Below, one piece after another: positions 34,801 through 48,600 of a stretch of 64,000 nucleotides of DNA (its first letter is position 1; each line of letters opens with the position of its first letter). The stretch is taken from NCBI GenBank assembly GCA_000499405.2, contig HG738137.1:27277928-27341927 (forward strand), given 5' to 3'. The DNA comes from Onchocerca volvulus. Its lineage: Eukaryota > Nematoda > Chromadorea > Rhabditida > Onchocercidae. The translations under genes were made by a program, and so were the position numbers. The notes below the pieces were generated by a model, which saw only the letters and a program-made list of their open reading frames with translations, was not told the DNA's origin and did no database searches.

Positions 34801-37800
34801 CTTACCTCCAAAGATCACTTCTTGCGCTTCAATAAGCGCCTGTTTAGAACTATTTGCAATCTTCTCCGCCAATGCTTCGATTTCGATACTGCGATTTTCC
34901 TGCTGTTCAGCTAATTTCCTTGTTTCTTGTGCTATTTCCGACAACTGAAAAGATGTTTTTTTGTTTTTTATAAAAAATATTATAAATTAATAAAAATGAA
35001 ATGAAAATATGTACAATTAGAGTCACTCAATGAATGCAATTAACACCCTCTCGCGGTTACATATGATCGTTTATACACCACATTCGATTCCTAAAAAGGA
35101 ATCATTTGCAAAAGGGTAGATTATAAAGATAGATTTTGCAAAAATTTTAAGAGCTTTCAAATACCTGTTGACTTTGTTCACCATATTTCCGAGATGCTTC
35201 CTGCGCTAGTTCCCATTGCGTTCGTCCCTCAGTTTCCAAATAATACAACGCATTTTCTAGATCACTTCGTGCTCGATCTGTAAATTTTAATTTTAGGCTA
35301 TTATTTACAAAAGAGAAAAGCAGTCTCATTCTGTCTTTTTGGTCCAGAAAAATCTTTGCTTGTCCTTAGCCTATGCAGTCTTGATTCTCTTCTCGAAGCA
35401 TGAACCCTTAATTTTAGAAAAATATACATATCTAGGTAATAATCAATGCATTAACGAGTTAGTTACATTAGTTAGCTCTATAAGTGGTATTTTACTTGAA
35501 ACTTTACTTATCGACATGAGTATCGATAAAAATATATCAAGGTATGTTGAAAAATGAACGAATCTAACAACCTTCAAAATACAATACTGTTCATCAAACG
35601 GTTGTTGACACCGCTCATGAAACGTAGATGAGGAATTTCCGAAATGGACAACGTATGCTAATTCATTCAATTAATTATTCAAAAATAACCTTTGATTAGC
35701 CTCCACTGATTCAATGTTTCTTCTATTGTATTGGCCTTTCTATCTGCTTTATTAATGATATCATCAACTGAGTTTAACAATTCCAATGCTTTCTTCAAAT
35801 CGCTTCTAATCACATTCACTTGTTCAATAACCTGCGAATCATCACCAGCTGAAAATATCCGCAAATTGTGCTTTTTTGCAAATATTTCCAAATAAACCAC
35901 TGATTACTCAATCAATAAGATCAAATAGGAAATGGGAAAAATTAATTATAATCTTGATCTTGTCTAAAAAACAGCTGCCACCATCGGATGTCCGAGTATG
36001 TCTAGAATTCCAATATGTATCGCTAGGTATTTCCCAGTAAATTAATTCATGTGTTTTTGAATTCATAATACAACAAAATAAATTAATTTCTAATTTACCT
36101 AGTTTTTTATTTACGGTATCAGTCAAACTCTCTACTTCAGCACTGACAGTTTTCACATAATTATCAAATTCCACGTCGTCAACCTGCAAAGGACACTTTC
36201 TTAATAAATTTATCAAGAAATTTAAATTAACTCACCTATAAAATTTTTAGCAAATTTTCTGAAAAAATTTTTAAATTGCTATAAACTGCTCATTAATCAT
36301 TTAATCTAATTTTACAACTAACTTTGTCAGCTTTTCTGAAAATGTCTGAAGAAATTATTAAACAAACTATCTTAGAAACTTTAAACCATAATCGTTTATT
36401 ATATGACAATAATTAACGCCAAATCGCTTCATTTATTTAAATATGAGCGAAAAATTAAAAATTGTAGTCAAAAAGAAATATTAATTAAAAAAGCAAATTT
36501 AAAAAATTATAATAACCGGTGCGGGATTTTCGATAATTTCTTTCAGCGTTTCTTCCAGCACACCAATATCCTTCCTGAATGTATGTACTCGACGCTGAAT
36601 CAACGTATAGCAATCATCACATGGTAAACAACCAACTTGCAAATTATAACGATTTTCAGTACAGTGATCGCAACGTCGTCCTTCGATATGATCACGACAT
36701 AAACACTGACCTGAAATGAGGCTACGTATGAAGAGTTCAGAGCCACTTTTTTCTTTTTTGTTTGTCTAAATGGCAAAGGCTATTTTGCAGATTTTGATTA
36801 GGGACCTGAAATACAGCATATCTAAGACTTGTTTTATGGAATCCTCAATAACCAGTAGTTGTAGAATCTAAGCTCAGAAAATTCAAGCCCAAATTTTGCT
36901 GTCATAGTTTTATAATCTATTGTAACAGTGACAAAAGGTTTAATTCAAGCAAAATAAAATTTCGGATTTAAGTTAGAAAAAAGACGAAAGTATGCCGTGA
37001 AATCATGGCCATTCTAATTTCAAATTCAGATTTAACGTTTTTCAAATCTCAATGTTTGTCAAGAAGAAACGGCTAAAGTACGATAAAAGACATTCAACGC
37101 AATAATGATTTAAGCATAAGTCAATTAACATTCAGTAAGAGGAGTAAATATTCCCTATTTCACTGAATATTTAAAGTTTTGAATTTAAAAGATGTGCAAT
37201 CCAAAAATAAAAACCAACAATCATAACAATGATATAATGCATATTCTAAATGATTATTTCTAATTTCATCATTCCTTAACTGCTAAAAGGTGAAGTGTTT
37301 AATTGTTAACAGCGAAATAAATATTATCTATCATAAACATACCAGTGATAACATCACATTGTGGTGACTCTGATCCAATAACTTCACAATCGCAAGGCTG
37401 ACAACCATCTATTCCAAAACCGTAATGTTGTGGTTCACATTGATCACATCTAAAATTGACTTCTTCCTCTTTGTCTATTTGCTTTCATGATTAAAATTAA
37501 ATTTAATAAAATAAATGAAGGACCATTTTTTCTTTGAATTCAATAACTGAAAACTTAGAAAACTGATGAAATTGAAAATCTTCAACCTATTTCTTAAGAA
37601 GAAATCTAATCTTCCGCTGAAAAAATTTACAAAAATTTTCATATTGCTAATTATTAATTAATACATATGACCATAACTTCGATTAATAAAAAATTTATTT
37701 CAAAAAAATTTTTTCCAAATTTCATCATAGACAGAGAATCAGGAACATAGCAATGCTTGTGTTGCAAGCTCTTACAACAGGTTAAATTTAGTGTCTACGA

Positions 37801-39013
37801 CATACATCTAAATTTCGAATTTAAGAAAAGAATATAAAAAAAAATGAAGAGTAGAAATGGATTAGCTATAATTTCATTTCGTCTATTCTCTTCTTTTTTT
37901 AAAAAAAAAAAATGGCGACAGCCACAAAAAAAAAAGAAAAAAGAAAAAATTTGAAGTCTTTTCTAGTCTTTGAACATCACAATGCACTTTTCACAAATTT
38001 TTTTTTCTTGTAAAAATCATTTTTTCGCAATATATCAGCAGTCATCACGGTAATATCTAATGTTTGAAAGAATTGCTGGAAAGACTCTTATCTTTCTATC
38101 TTTTGTTCATTCTTGATGAAAGCAAAGACTAAATAATAAAAAATTGCAAGAAATTCTACAAGACTGAAACGAGAAAATTGAATGTTTTATAATCTTCAGT
38201 TTCAATAAACAAAGGAATAGAAATGCTGAATTGAGTAGCCAATGATCATAGACCACCATGCAGTAAATTACACGAAAATGGACTATGAAATCGGTGTTCC
38301 GATTTCAAAATTGTATTTGCCCATACCAGAAGATATATTGCATTGAATGAATGAATATAAATGAACGTTATGTCATTCAGATCATTTCAAATTTGATATC
38401 AGATTTTAACAATTGCTAATTGCTAATTTAGTGTTAATATGAAAATTCCTGAAATCTTTAAAAGCTTTTTCATGTGCATTTTTTAGTTTCGAAATTTGAA
38501 GAAACTCATTAATCCAAAAAGAAGTAAGAGAAATTCCTTGCAGGTGAGAATTGCAAAGTACAACTGAAAAATTAGTTCAAAAAAATTTCCAGGAAATAAA
38601 TTTCACACAAAAATCCTGCAAGCTAATTCAGTCGTGCTATTTTTATCTGATATTGCAATATCTTTTAATATATTACTCATATTTCCTATTGAATCAATCC
38701 TAAACTATGAATGTCCTTCCTGCTTTTAATGCTGTAATTTAGATGTTATAAATACCTTTATCATAGCCGTCTGAAATCTGATTTTCTTTCCAAATTTTGC
38801 TATTTATACAAACTTCTCTTTGGGGGACATTTGTAATTGAATGAACAAAATTTCGTAATTCAAAATGTACATCATAGCAAAAGAATGTTAGATATTTGAA
38901 TGTTTCATCTTTTCTTTCTTTTTCTTTTTTTTTTTAAATTAAAAAAGAGATGCTTTCCTAACAACATAATCTTTTTTAAAAAGTTAAATATGAATTTGAA
39001 ATGAGAAAATGTT

Positions 39014-39051
<38 letters not shown>

Positions 39052-39583
39052 CGAAATGAAAAAAAAAATATTCGATCTTTAATCTACAATAGTAACAGCA
39101 TGTGTATGTATATGTTAAACAGAGAGTATAATAGAAATTTAAAAAAAAAAAAAAAAGAAAATGACATAACCAAAGTGACAAATAATCCAACAATGAACAG
39201 ATGAAATGAAAAGAGAACGGAATTCAAATGAAAAAAAAAGAAGAAAAAGAAACTAACCTGCGGCCCATCACACCTGATTTACACAAGCACTGCCCGGTTA
39301 GCACATCACAGGTGCTATTGACACTACCAAGAACGTCACAATTACATTCTTGACAGCCACTTCCGGATGTTAAATTGAAGTATCCAGGCTAGAAAAAAAA
39401 ATCAATTTTTTTTAATAATTTAATGATTTGAAATTATTGAACTTTATTTGCAATCTTGGTAAGTTTTAATATACTAATGTCAATTTCGATTAAATAAGAA
39501 CTGATATGATAGAGATAAAAATTGTCACTGGAACGAAACAATAAATAATCATACATATGCATTTCATGAAGAGACGATCAGGG

Positions 39584-39617
<34 letters not shown>

Positions 39618-42600
39618 AACAAAACTTTTAATTTATTTAATGTAACATTTCCTGAAGAAGAACAAAGTTTTTAAAGTTTTACACTAACTTTTGCTATTTT
39701 TGCCTATTTGTTTGGGAAAGAACGGGAGAAAATGATTAAAAATGTAATTTCCTAAAATGTAAATAAAGCGGGAAATTTCTATACTATGCTTTCACAAAAT
39801 GATATAATATTTATATTATTGAAATTGTTTTCCCTTCCATCTGAAATTGCTCATTCCGGTATGCAACAAATGGTAAACCGGTTTCTTATCCGGAAAATAA
39901 TCATAAATTGAGCAATTAATCTTTTTTGTATACATTTGCACTTAAATATAAAGCATAAATTACACATTCTATGTGTGTCTGTCTGTGTCTGTGTGTATGT
40001 GAGTATGTGAGGATGTGTATGTGAGATGTGTATGTACCTATGGCCCACAATATCTCATGCTTGGTATTTATAGCGAAATGCTTTTGACAGCGAGCAATAA
40101 ATGTGCGTACTCGATGTACGTACACATTAGTCATTAATGCTTATGCATGTGTGTGTAAAAGTGCTTGTAAAAGCAAACTTTCAGGATGTCTCTCCCATCA
40201 ACATTTATTTTGAGAAGATATTAATGGAAATATGCATGTAGAATGTGACATCAAAGGAAATATGCACGTAGAATGTGATATTAATGAAAATATGCACGTA
40301 GAATGTGATATTAACGAGAATATGCACGTAGAATGTGATATTAATGAAAATATGCACGTAAATTAAATGTGTGGTACTAACTATATAGTTTGTCTGCTAT
40401 GATGGAACTAAATATATAATGTATCCTGATGACATGAAATATGTAATTTATCATAATGGTACCAACCATATATTCTAAAAATCATGATAACCTGCCAATA
40501 TTTACAATCACTGCCCATCTTATAATTCAGCTGTTGATTGGTACTCTTAGAGACAGACAATGTCTGAATCAAGCAGGTCATCTATTCTGTCTCATTTTAT
40601 TGTCATTCAAATTTAGACAAATTAATGGACAGAATGTAATCGATAGATGATCATATCTGTAACTTTAAAAATTTTTCAAATTAATGTGAATTGTTAATGG
40701 CAATAATATGACTGACTGAGGCGGCAGAAGAGAAATTCTTGATAGAACAAGAATTTTTTACACCGAGGAACTCACGTTTTCTTGGGACATGAAAAAGAGA
40801 TTCTGAAGTATATGCGGAAAATTTCTGAAGTATTTGCGAAGAGATTCTAAAATATTTGCGGAAAAATTCGGGAGTGACTTGCGTGTGACGTGCAAAAACT
40901 ACGAGATTAGACAGGCAAGTCGAAACATTTTAGTTGTAATAGTAGCATCGTTGAAAGTGCGAACAGCAAACGGAATTCAGCGTTCTTTTATAAAACCAGA
41001 GGGAAGGCGGTGCCAACCAACTGATCATACGCATCAAATACGGTGTCGAGTACACACACACATACACACATGTGTATGTGTGGGTGAGAATGTCATGAGG
41101 AGAAATCAGACCAATTGTCTCTTTTTTTCTTTCTTTTTTTGCAAATGTTGCTGATTTGCAGGAAGAAAAGTTGTAATATACGAAGAAAAAAGAGGGAATT
41201 TTGCACTTTAACCGTTCGCTAATAATTTCCAAAGGCAGAAGGAAAATTTATAAAAAAAAAAAAATAACCCGGAAATTAGTCAAACAGGAAATATGTGTAT
41301 TTTAACTTCCGTCTTCGAATTTCTTTCAAACTTTTATGCTATTTTAATGTTTTTTTAAAATTAACTCAATAAACTTTATATCTATTCATTTATTTTTTAT
41401 CTTCCTCTTCAACTAAGTATAAGTATTAACAAAATATTAACAAAAGTACGTAAATGACGTATGACATTATCTGAAAGACTTATTAATTAGTAAATGATTA
41501 CAATTGCATAATTGTAACGAGAAATAGTATTCAAAAAATGGAATAAATTAGAGTGAAGAAATAAATTTGTCTATGACAATGACCTATACAAATCGTTAAG
41601 GCTATTTTCATCTTCTTCTTTTATTTGCTAAAATTTGTCCTTCAACTTTTTCTTTTTTTTTCTTCCAATTTTACAAATTTTCAAATAGCAAAATTGCAGA
41701 CAGACGAAATAAACGAGAGAGATAGAGAGAGAGAGGGAAATGAAGAGAAAAAAAGGATGAAAGAGTAAGACAATCTGCAAGACGATGACTACTACAAGTG
41801 CAATGCCATTCCTTTTTTTTTTCTCCTCCGTTGAAGCCATTAGCTTTGAAATGCAATGCTCGTACTAGTTAGTACCATTTTACGCTTACTAGTACATACA
41901 CACATACACAGACACATGCACACAGGTAAGGAGGGACCCAGACGGGTAGACACACAGAGGATGATGGATATCGATGAAAAAACTTAAGAATTATTCTATT
42001 ATTACTGTTTTGTATGATGTTGGTGATATAAGAAGATAAGATTGATACCTGGCAATGATCACAATGTAGTCCGATTACGTGCGGTTGACAATTACATTGG
42101 CCATCACTTTGTCGACATTCTAGAACGGCGTAATCTTTGTTAGGATGTTTGGTACCAGGCACGAAACAACTGCAAAAATAATTTATCTTTTGGCATATTT
42201 TAATTATCATATCATATCAGTATAAATGCTATTGTATTGCAATTATTTGCAAATGTGATACAGGAATGAGTTAACTTGTAAAAAGATATGAACATACTTG
42301 CATGCTTTGCAATCTCCTTTTGGCTCTAAAAGTGCATCACCCCAGTAGCCTGGTTTGCACTCTTCACAGCTAAAGCCAACTGTATCATAAATACATTTCT
42401 TGCATTCACCAGTCAATGAATCACAATTGCCGATACTATTTGGATCAATGTTTCCACTACATGAACATTCAACACATGCTTTACCCTCGCTTGGATTACC
42501 AAAGAAACCATCGGCGCAAACGTCACACCTAAAAAAAGATGATTCTCGTTGTTGATATTCTGATAAATTTATCATTTTTCGAATGTTTACTTTATTTTAG

Positions 42601-45600
42601 CGAGTTAAAGAAGAATTTGTTGTTAAGAGCATCAAAATAGTTGGAATTATCAAAGTTGCAATCTAATAGCATGCATGCATGCATCTTTTAGTCTTGCTAT
42701 AGTTTCTGTAGAAGTCTGCCTTCATCATTTCATTCAACAGACAGAATTAAACTGTTGGCGTTTTTTTTTTCTTTTTTTTTTAGATTCTTTGTCTCAATAA
42801 CTTGCAGAAAGTTTGGAATGTAACATTAATAGCTTAAGATGAGAGATAAGTGGTAGCAGTCTTAAGGGTGAATTAAAAAAAATTGTACGTGTTGAAATAA
42901 ACTTCTTACAACTTATGCCTTATTGATGCAATGGCCATTACAATTTATCAGCCAATCCTATCAAGTCTGCTTTACTTTTAAGCTTTAGTTTTTTATCCTC
43001 TTTTGCAACACAGTAGGAGTTAAAAATTCCAAGGAGAACCATAAATTTTGAAAAGATTAGAATTTCTTGAAGAATTTCTTCCTGTCTATTTCAAATTCTT
43101 TCCTCGTTTTTGAATTCTAATCAGCAAAGAATGAATTTAGGGGATAAATTAGACAATCAAAATTATGGTATTTAGATGACAAGAGCGTGATGACACAACA
43201 TTGATTGAACTTATGGCACTTATAATTAGTTTTAGAAAGCAAATTTTTTCTCTACTTGCAGACATTTTTAGAATTTAGTCTTAGCCTTATCTTGAAATCA
43301 AGCCAAATAATCTTTGGTACCTTCGGCCAGTATATCCAGTTGGACAATCGGTGCAAATAATATCATCATCAGTGTGTAGAACACATGGACCATCTTCTGG
43401 ACACGGACATTTAGCGCAATCATCTGATGTACCCTGTAGCGCATTTCCGTAGAAACCACGAGCGCAACGTTCACACGTATCACCAGCCGTATTATGTTCA
43501 CAAATACATTCACCTAAAATATTTCATACATTGAAGGGTAAATTCTATATTTTTTGATCAAAAATTGCATTCAAATGAATATTCATTTTTATACCTTTTT
43601 TCCATATCTTAAATTTTAAAATTAAGATTGAAATTAAAAAAAAAAAAAATTTCAAACCTAATATTATGACATAATTAAAAGAAAAATACAAATCCTGTGC
43701 TAAATGAATAATTTTCTTCATTAAGTGCTAAACGAAAGACAAAGATTTAAAACTTGAATTTTGCAAACCTGATTCTGGCGCACATGAAGTAGAATGACCA
43801 TGACATTCACATTTGACACATCGATCGAATGGGCCACCGAATTTTATTTCACGACGATATCCGGGAGCACATGATTCACAGAACTGTCCAATGAAACCTT
43901 CCAAGCAATTGCATGATTCGATCCAATGCGCTTCATGTGGCTCATCATCAGGTGTAGTTAGACCGGCTGAGCCCAAGTGAACATTACTTAAAAAGCCAAC
44001 ATCTGAAAGTATCGAAAATTGTGGATAAAGTAGGCATATTTGAATCTATCAGGCGGTTGTCCAATAAAAAACAACTATTTCTATGTTGCAAAAATTTTAA
44101 AAACTTCTGCAAAATGATCAGATATTTCAGAAAAAAAAAAGCATCAATGAATAATTCTTTTTTTTTTTGCAGAAAAAATTTCTTTAAAATCATCACCTCC
44201 AGCTGAATAAGTTCCACGAATTTTGAGAGCGCTAACATTGGAAAGAATCCCGATAAAATCCAATTCATTCAATCGTGGACTCCATTGAAATACCGGATTT
44301 GCATGAATCCGAAAATGATATGTTTGCTCATTTATAGATGGCATTGGATTTTCTTGTGCAAAAATTGGTATGGTTAATTCTTGGCCTTCTTGGCCAACAA
44401 TTATTACATCCCTGAAATATTGTGAACTATTTCAAATAGAATTAACTGACAAAAAAAAAAAAATGGCGTCTTTATGATAACAAGTAATAATGGAAAAACA
44501 AGAAAAACAAGTAATAGTTAGAAAAAGAACACAAAAAATGAAAAAAAAAAAATGGCAACGAAAATCAAAGGTCAATTCGGTTAGACGAAATTTATTTCTG
44601 TCTGTTTAAATACGAATACTTTGAAACGACAATCATCAATTAAGGGAGAGGGTATGAGATGATTTTGAAAAATTTACATCCTTTACTTCACTTGATTGAA
44701 AAAAGTACATGCCTTGCGCTTGGATGTACTTGCGCCTTCTGCACACGTAGCGTAAACCATAAGTCTTGATTGTATGACGCACGTTGATCTCCGGTAAATT
44801 GCGTCGGTGCGACGAAATAAACCGGTGTTCCATCGATATCGGAAACAGCGATAGCTTTATCCATCTCGGCCCATTGAATATCTTCGGGTCCACGCATCGA
44901 GCCGGCAATCCAATATTCCTTCCCTAAAATTTACAATTAAAATTAAGATATACATTATTCAAAGAATTGAGTAATTATTTATGTAATAAAACGCTCATAA
45001 TTCCATTTTAAGTAAGATTACCATATTTTTAATTAAATTATTAATTTTATTATCCTAAAAATTATTCGTTTTATTATCATAATATCAATAAATTATTATC
45101 ACCAAATTATCAATGGAAAGTACACGATAATTTTATAAAAAATAATAGCAGAATTTAACAATGGAAATTCTTAACTTGAACTGGAAATATCAAAAATCAA
45201 CAAACCATCGTCAAAATTACTGCTCACATTCATAGCGTAATAACCATCAGCGCTTGAGCAAATGGACGAATGACCATAGCAAAAACATGGTGTACATCCG
45301 AATTGATTATCCAGTGATAAGTCGAAATAACCAGGTTTGCATTTGTTACATTGTTGTCCTTCTACGTTTGATTTACATCTACAGCTACCTGTTTCCGAAT
45401 CACAAACCGGTTCATTGTTCAACGATCCTGTCTTATCGCATAAACAATCCCTGAAATGCATGAAAATTCCGTATCTCTCTTCAATCATTGGGTAAATGTT
45501 AAATTTTCAAATTTTAATTTTAAAAAAATTTCAAAAATTGATAGATTTTAAAATATTCATAATTAATTACAAATGAATACATACTTGCATCCTCTAATCG

Positions 45601-48600
45601 AAAAATCATAATATCCGTCCATACAACGGTCACAAAATTGTCCACCTACTCCAGGCTTACATGGACATTGACCATGGTCATCACATTGCATGCTTAAAGA
45701 TCCAATTTCATTACATTGGCATGGAATGCAATAATGTTCACCTGGACGACGCCAATTGAAAGGTGCACATTCCTCACAGTGTGGTCCCTAAAATGCAAAC
45801 GTAAGTTGAGAACATGCAAGTTGCATCGATGAATATTAACTTCAAAATGTTAAATTAAATTCTAAAACATTGCTCATTTACCAAAAACAGAAATCATAAC
45901 TCGCTGAAATTACTCAAATTTAATTTTATCAATGTCATGACACGAACATAATTTTTTTTTTTTCAACACATTTATCGAAAAATGTATTTTATTTTTAATG
46001 ATGGTAATATATTAATTTACTTTTATAGAATTAATTATTCCTATTTCTTTTTACTATTTTTATTTATCAAAGAATTTATAAGTGCGATGAACATTTCACA
46101 CTTCAGAAAGATCATTTATTAAGAAAAGGTAAAAGAATTAATATTAGTCTTTCTAAGATTTCTTGTTAACACTTGTATTAAATTTTAAATTCAAAATTAA
46201 AAAAAAGTGACATGGAAATAAAATTATTTGAAGTATTGCACCTGCGTATTGCCAGCACAATCGATACAATGTCCACCACTACCAGTCTGTTCGAATAAGA
46301 CCTGATCAAAGTAACAACGATTTGATAAATGACTGCAGTTGCAAGCTGAAAATTGCAGTTATTAATTGCAATATTTTAAAAGAATATTTGAATCATTTGA
46401 TTAAAAAAAAAAAAAATTACTCAGAAATTACGATATATTTTAATATACTGAAGATTTGAATAGTATCACATCGATTTCAAGGAAAGATAGCCAATAGCAA
46501 TACAACAGGAAACAATCTATTACGTTTATAAATAATAATTATTTAAACGATGGAAAAGACCAATTGTGGAAAGGAATACAAAAAAATGAAAAACCATCAT
46601 ACTTCCAAATATTCTTCAACATATTGCGTAATGTAAGATGCGTGATGTAAAATCAATATCATTAACAGAAATCAGTAACAAAAATGGATCAGTAATAGAA
46701 ATGACATTGAAGACGTACGATATCCATGAAAGTGCTATCAATTTTTTTATCGAAAATTTTATGCTGTCAACATATACTATAATTAAGTGAAAAAATTTCA
46801 ACTGCATATTTCATCCTTCGTCTTATTATTATAATCAATATGTAAAAACTTTTGACACAACGTTGCAAAATTTTCACCGATTGCTTTGAAATTTTGATAC
46901 AACGTTGCATTCGAATATGCACGTATTTCTATATAGATATACTTTTTTTTTCACTCTCTGTAAGGATAAATATGTTTCCCGCTAAAATGTCGTAAGGATA
47001 AACATGTTTCCGCCAAAACACTCCGTTTAACAGATAAACAAAATGAAGTTAACCAATCATAAGGCGACATATTGGAGATCAAGAAAAGAGGGGAATACAG
47101 CCCCGAAATAACTTGAAAAGTTAGGATTTTGGAGTAGAATCAGTTCAAATTCGACAGCAATTCGAGTTCAAAAGATAGATTCAGTTCGGAGTTTCTACAC
47201 CGACAAAGCGACAGTTTTATAACACAGATCGACGCAGCAATAGCAGCAAATCAGTGGTCAAGGAATTCTATTCTTCTCTACAAGTGACAAAGGAAAAAAT
47301 AATCCAATGATCAATTTGCTTGGATTTTTCAAATAATTTCGAAGATAGTTCGAGTTCAATCGATCTGCTTTCAATTTCAAGACAGTTCAGATGCAGTTTA
47401 CTTGCTTTATTTCATCCAAATGATGCATCGCAGAGAATCAAGAAACAAGCGAAAAAGACAAAGAATGGCTTAATGCGACCAGAGCGAATTGCAGCCAAAC
47501 TTGAGGATGCACGGTTGCAAAATGTAAATGTTCGTTATTCAAGATTTTAAATCTCCGAAAGATCTTCACCGATTGCTTTGAAATTTTGATTTAATATTAA
47601 ATTCAAATAGGGCTTATTTTTATATAGATATACCGTACTTTTTTTTCCTTTCACACCAGTAACAAGTAAAAGTAAGAGAGCGACGCATGGCCGAGCTAAT
47701 TACTAATAAGAAATCATCATACTTCCAAATTAATTAATATGGAAATGACGTAAAAAACGCCCGATATCCAAAAGGTAGCTATCAAATTTTCTTTCAAAAC
47801 TGATGGCCATTAACTGTATTGTGATTAAATAAAAAAAAGAAAAAATCTCAACTGCATATTTCATTCGCCATTCAATCATCATAATAATTCTTGCTATCAT
47901 ATCATTATCATTAGTGATTAAAATCTCACCAAAGCATTCATTTGCTTCTTTTGCTGTTCCAACTCTCCACGGTCGATCGTTGTAAAACGGCAAGCATTGA
48001 TCACAATCAGCACCCATTGTATTATGCTCACAACGACATACCAAACGATCTTCACCATCACCTGTTGATTTCACACATTCGCTTGCATGTCCGTTGCATT
48101 TACATCTGGAAATATTTCAAATATCATACATCTTGAATGGAATGATGAAAGATTAAAGCGCATAGGAAGGAAAGATCTTTAAGCTGGAATTGGAATGGAT
48201 GCCATAGTTGCTATTTCAGCATAACTTTATAAAGGGAATATAAATGTCCAATAATTAAAGAAATTTTAAAATTGAACTTGATATTGATTGCTTGATGATC
48301 AGTTTCCTCTCAAATAATTTTTTTTTCTTTTATTTATTTAATTGCAAATATTTTAACATTTTATTCACCTGCCACCAACAGCAAAATCCGATATGGCATA
48401 GTAATAGGATCGCAAAACTTTTGCATCTCGGAACACTTCATCGCCAAATGTATTCATTCGTGTCAACATGATTCGTATTTCAGATGCTGTCACCCAATCC
48501 TACAATTTTTTCTCGAGAAAGTCCATTTATATTTAATAAATTTTGCATAACGAATTGTAATATATGTGTGGTACTGAAATCAGCGCGAAATATATCATCA

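Larger units (their letters stand above)
36620..44000 (-). other. laminin gamma LEb module array (exons 13-19)
   Basis: About residues 690-1040, spaced Cys pairs in the eight-Cys laminin-EGF pattern ([20 protein letters not shown], then further modules). The exon 15 module contains NIDPNSI at residues 832-838 (42452-42432), matching the nidogen-binding loop NIDPNAV of vertebrate gamma-1. The array is interrupted by the two largest introns of the 3' half. Confidence 0.85.
45207..48105 (-). other. laminin gamma LEa module array (exons 7-10)
   Basis: About residues 279-505, starting [20 protein letters not shown] and showing the repeated eight-Cys laminin-EGF spacing ([34 protein letters not shown]). 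Four modules are visible by comparison with gamma-1. Confidence 0.85.

Noticed and set aside
43020..43060. Extra laminin exon between exons 14 and 15
   Set aside because: Exons 14 and 15 join directly in phase and already complete the LE module, so no exon is missing in intron 14.
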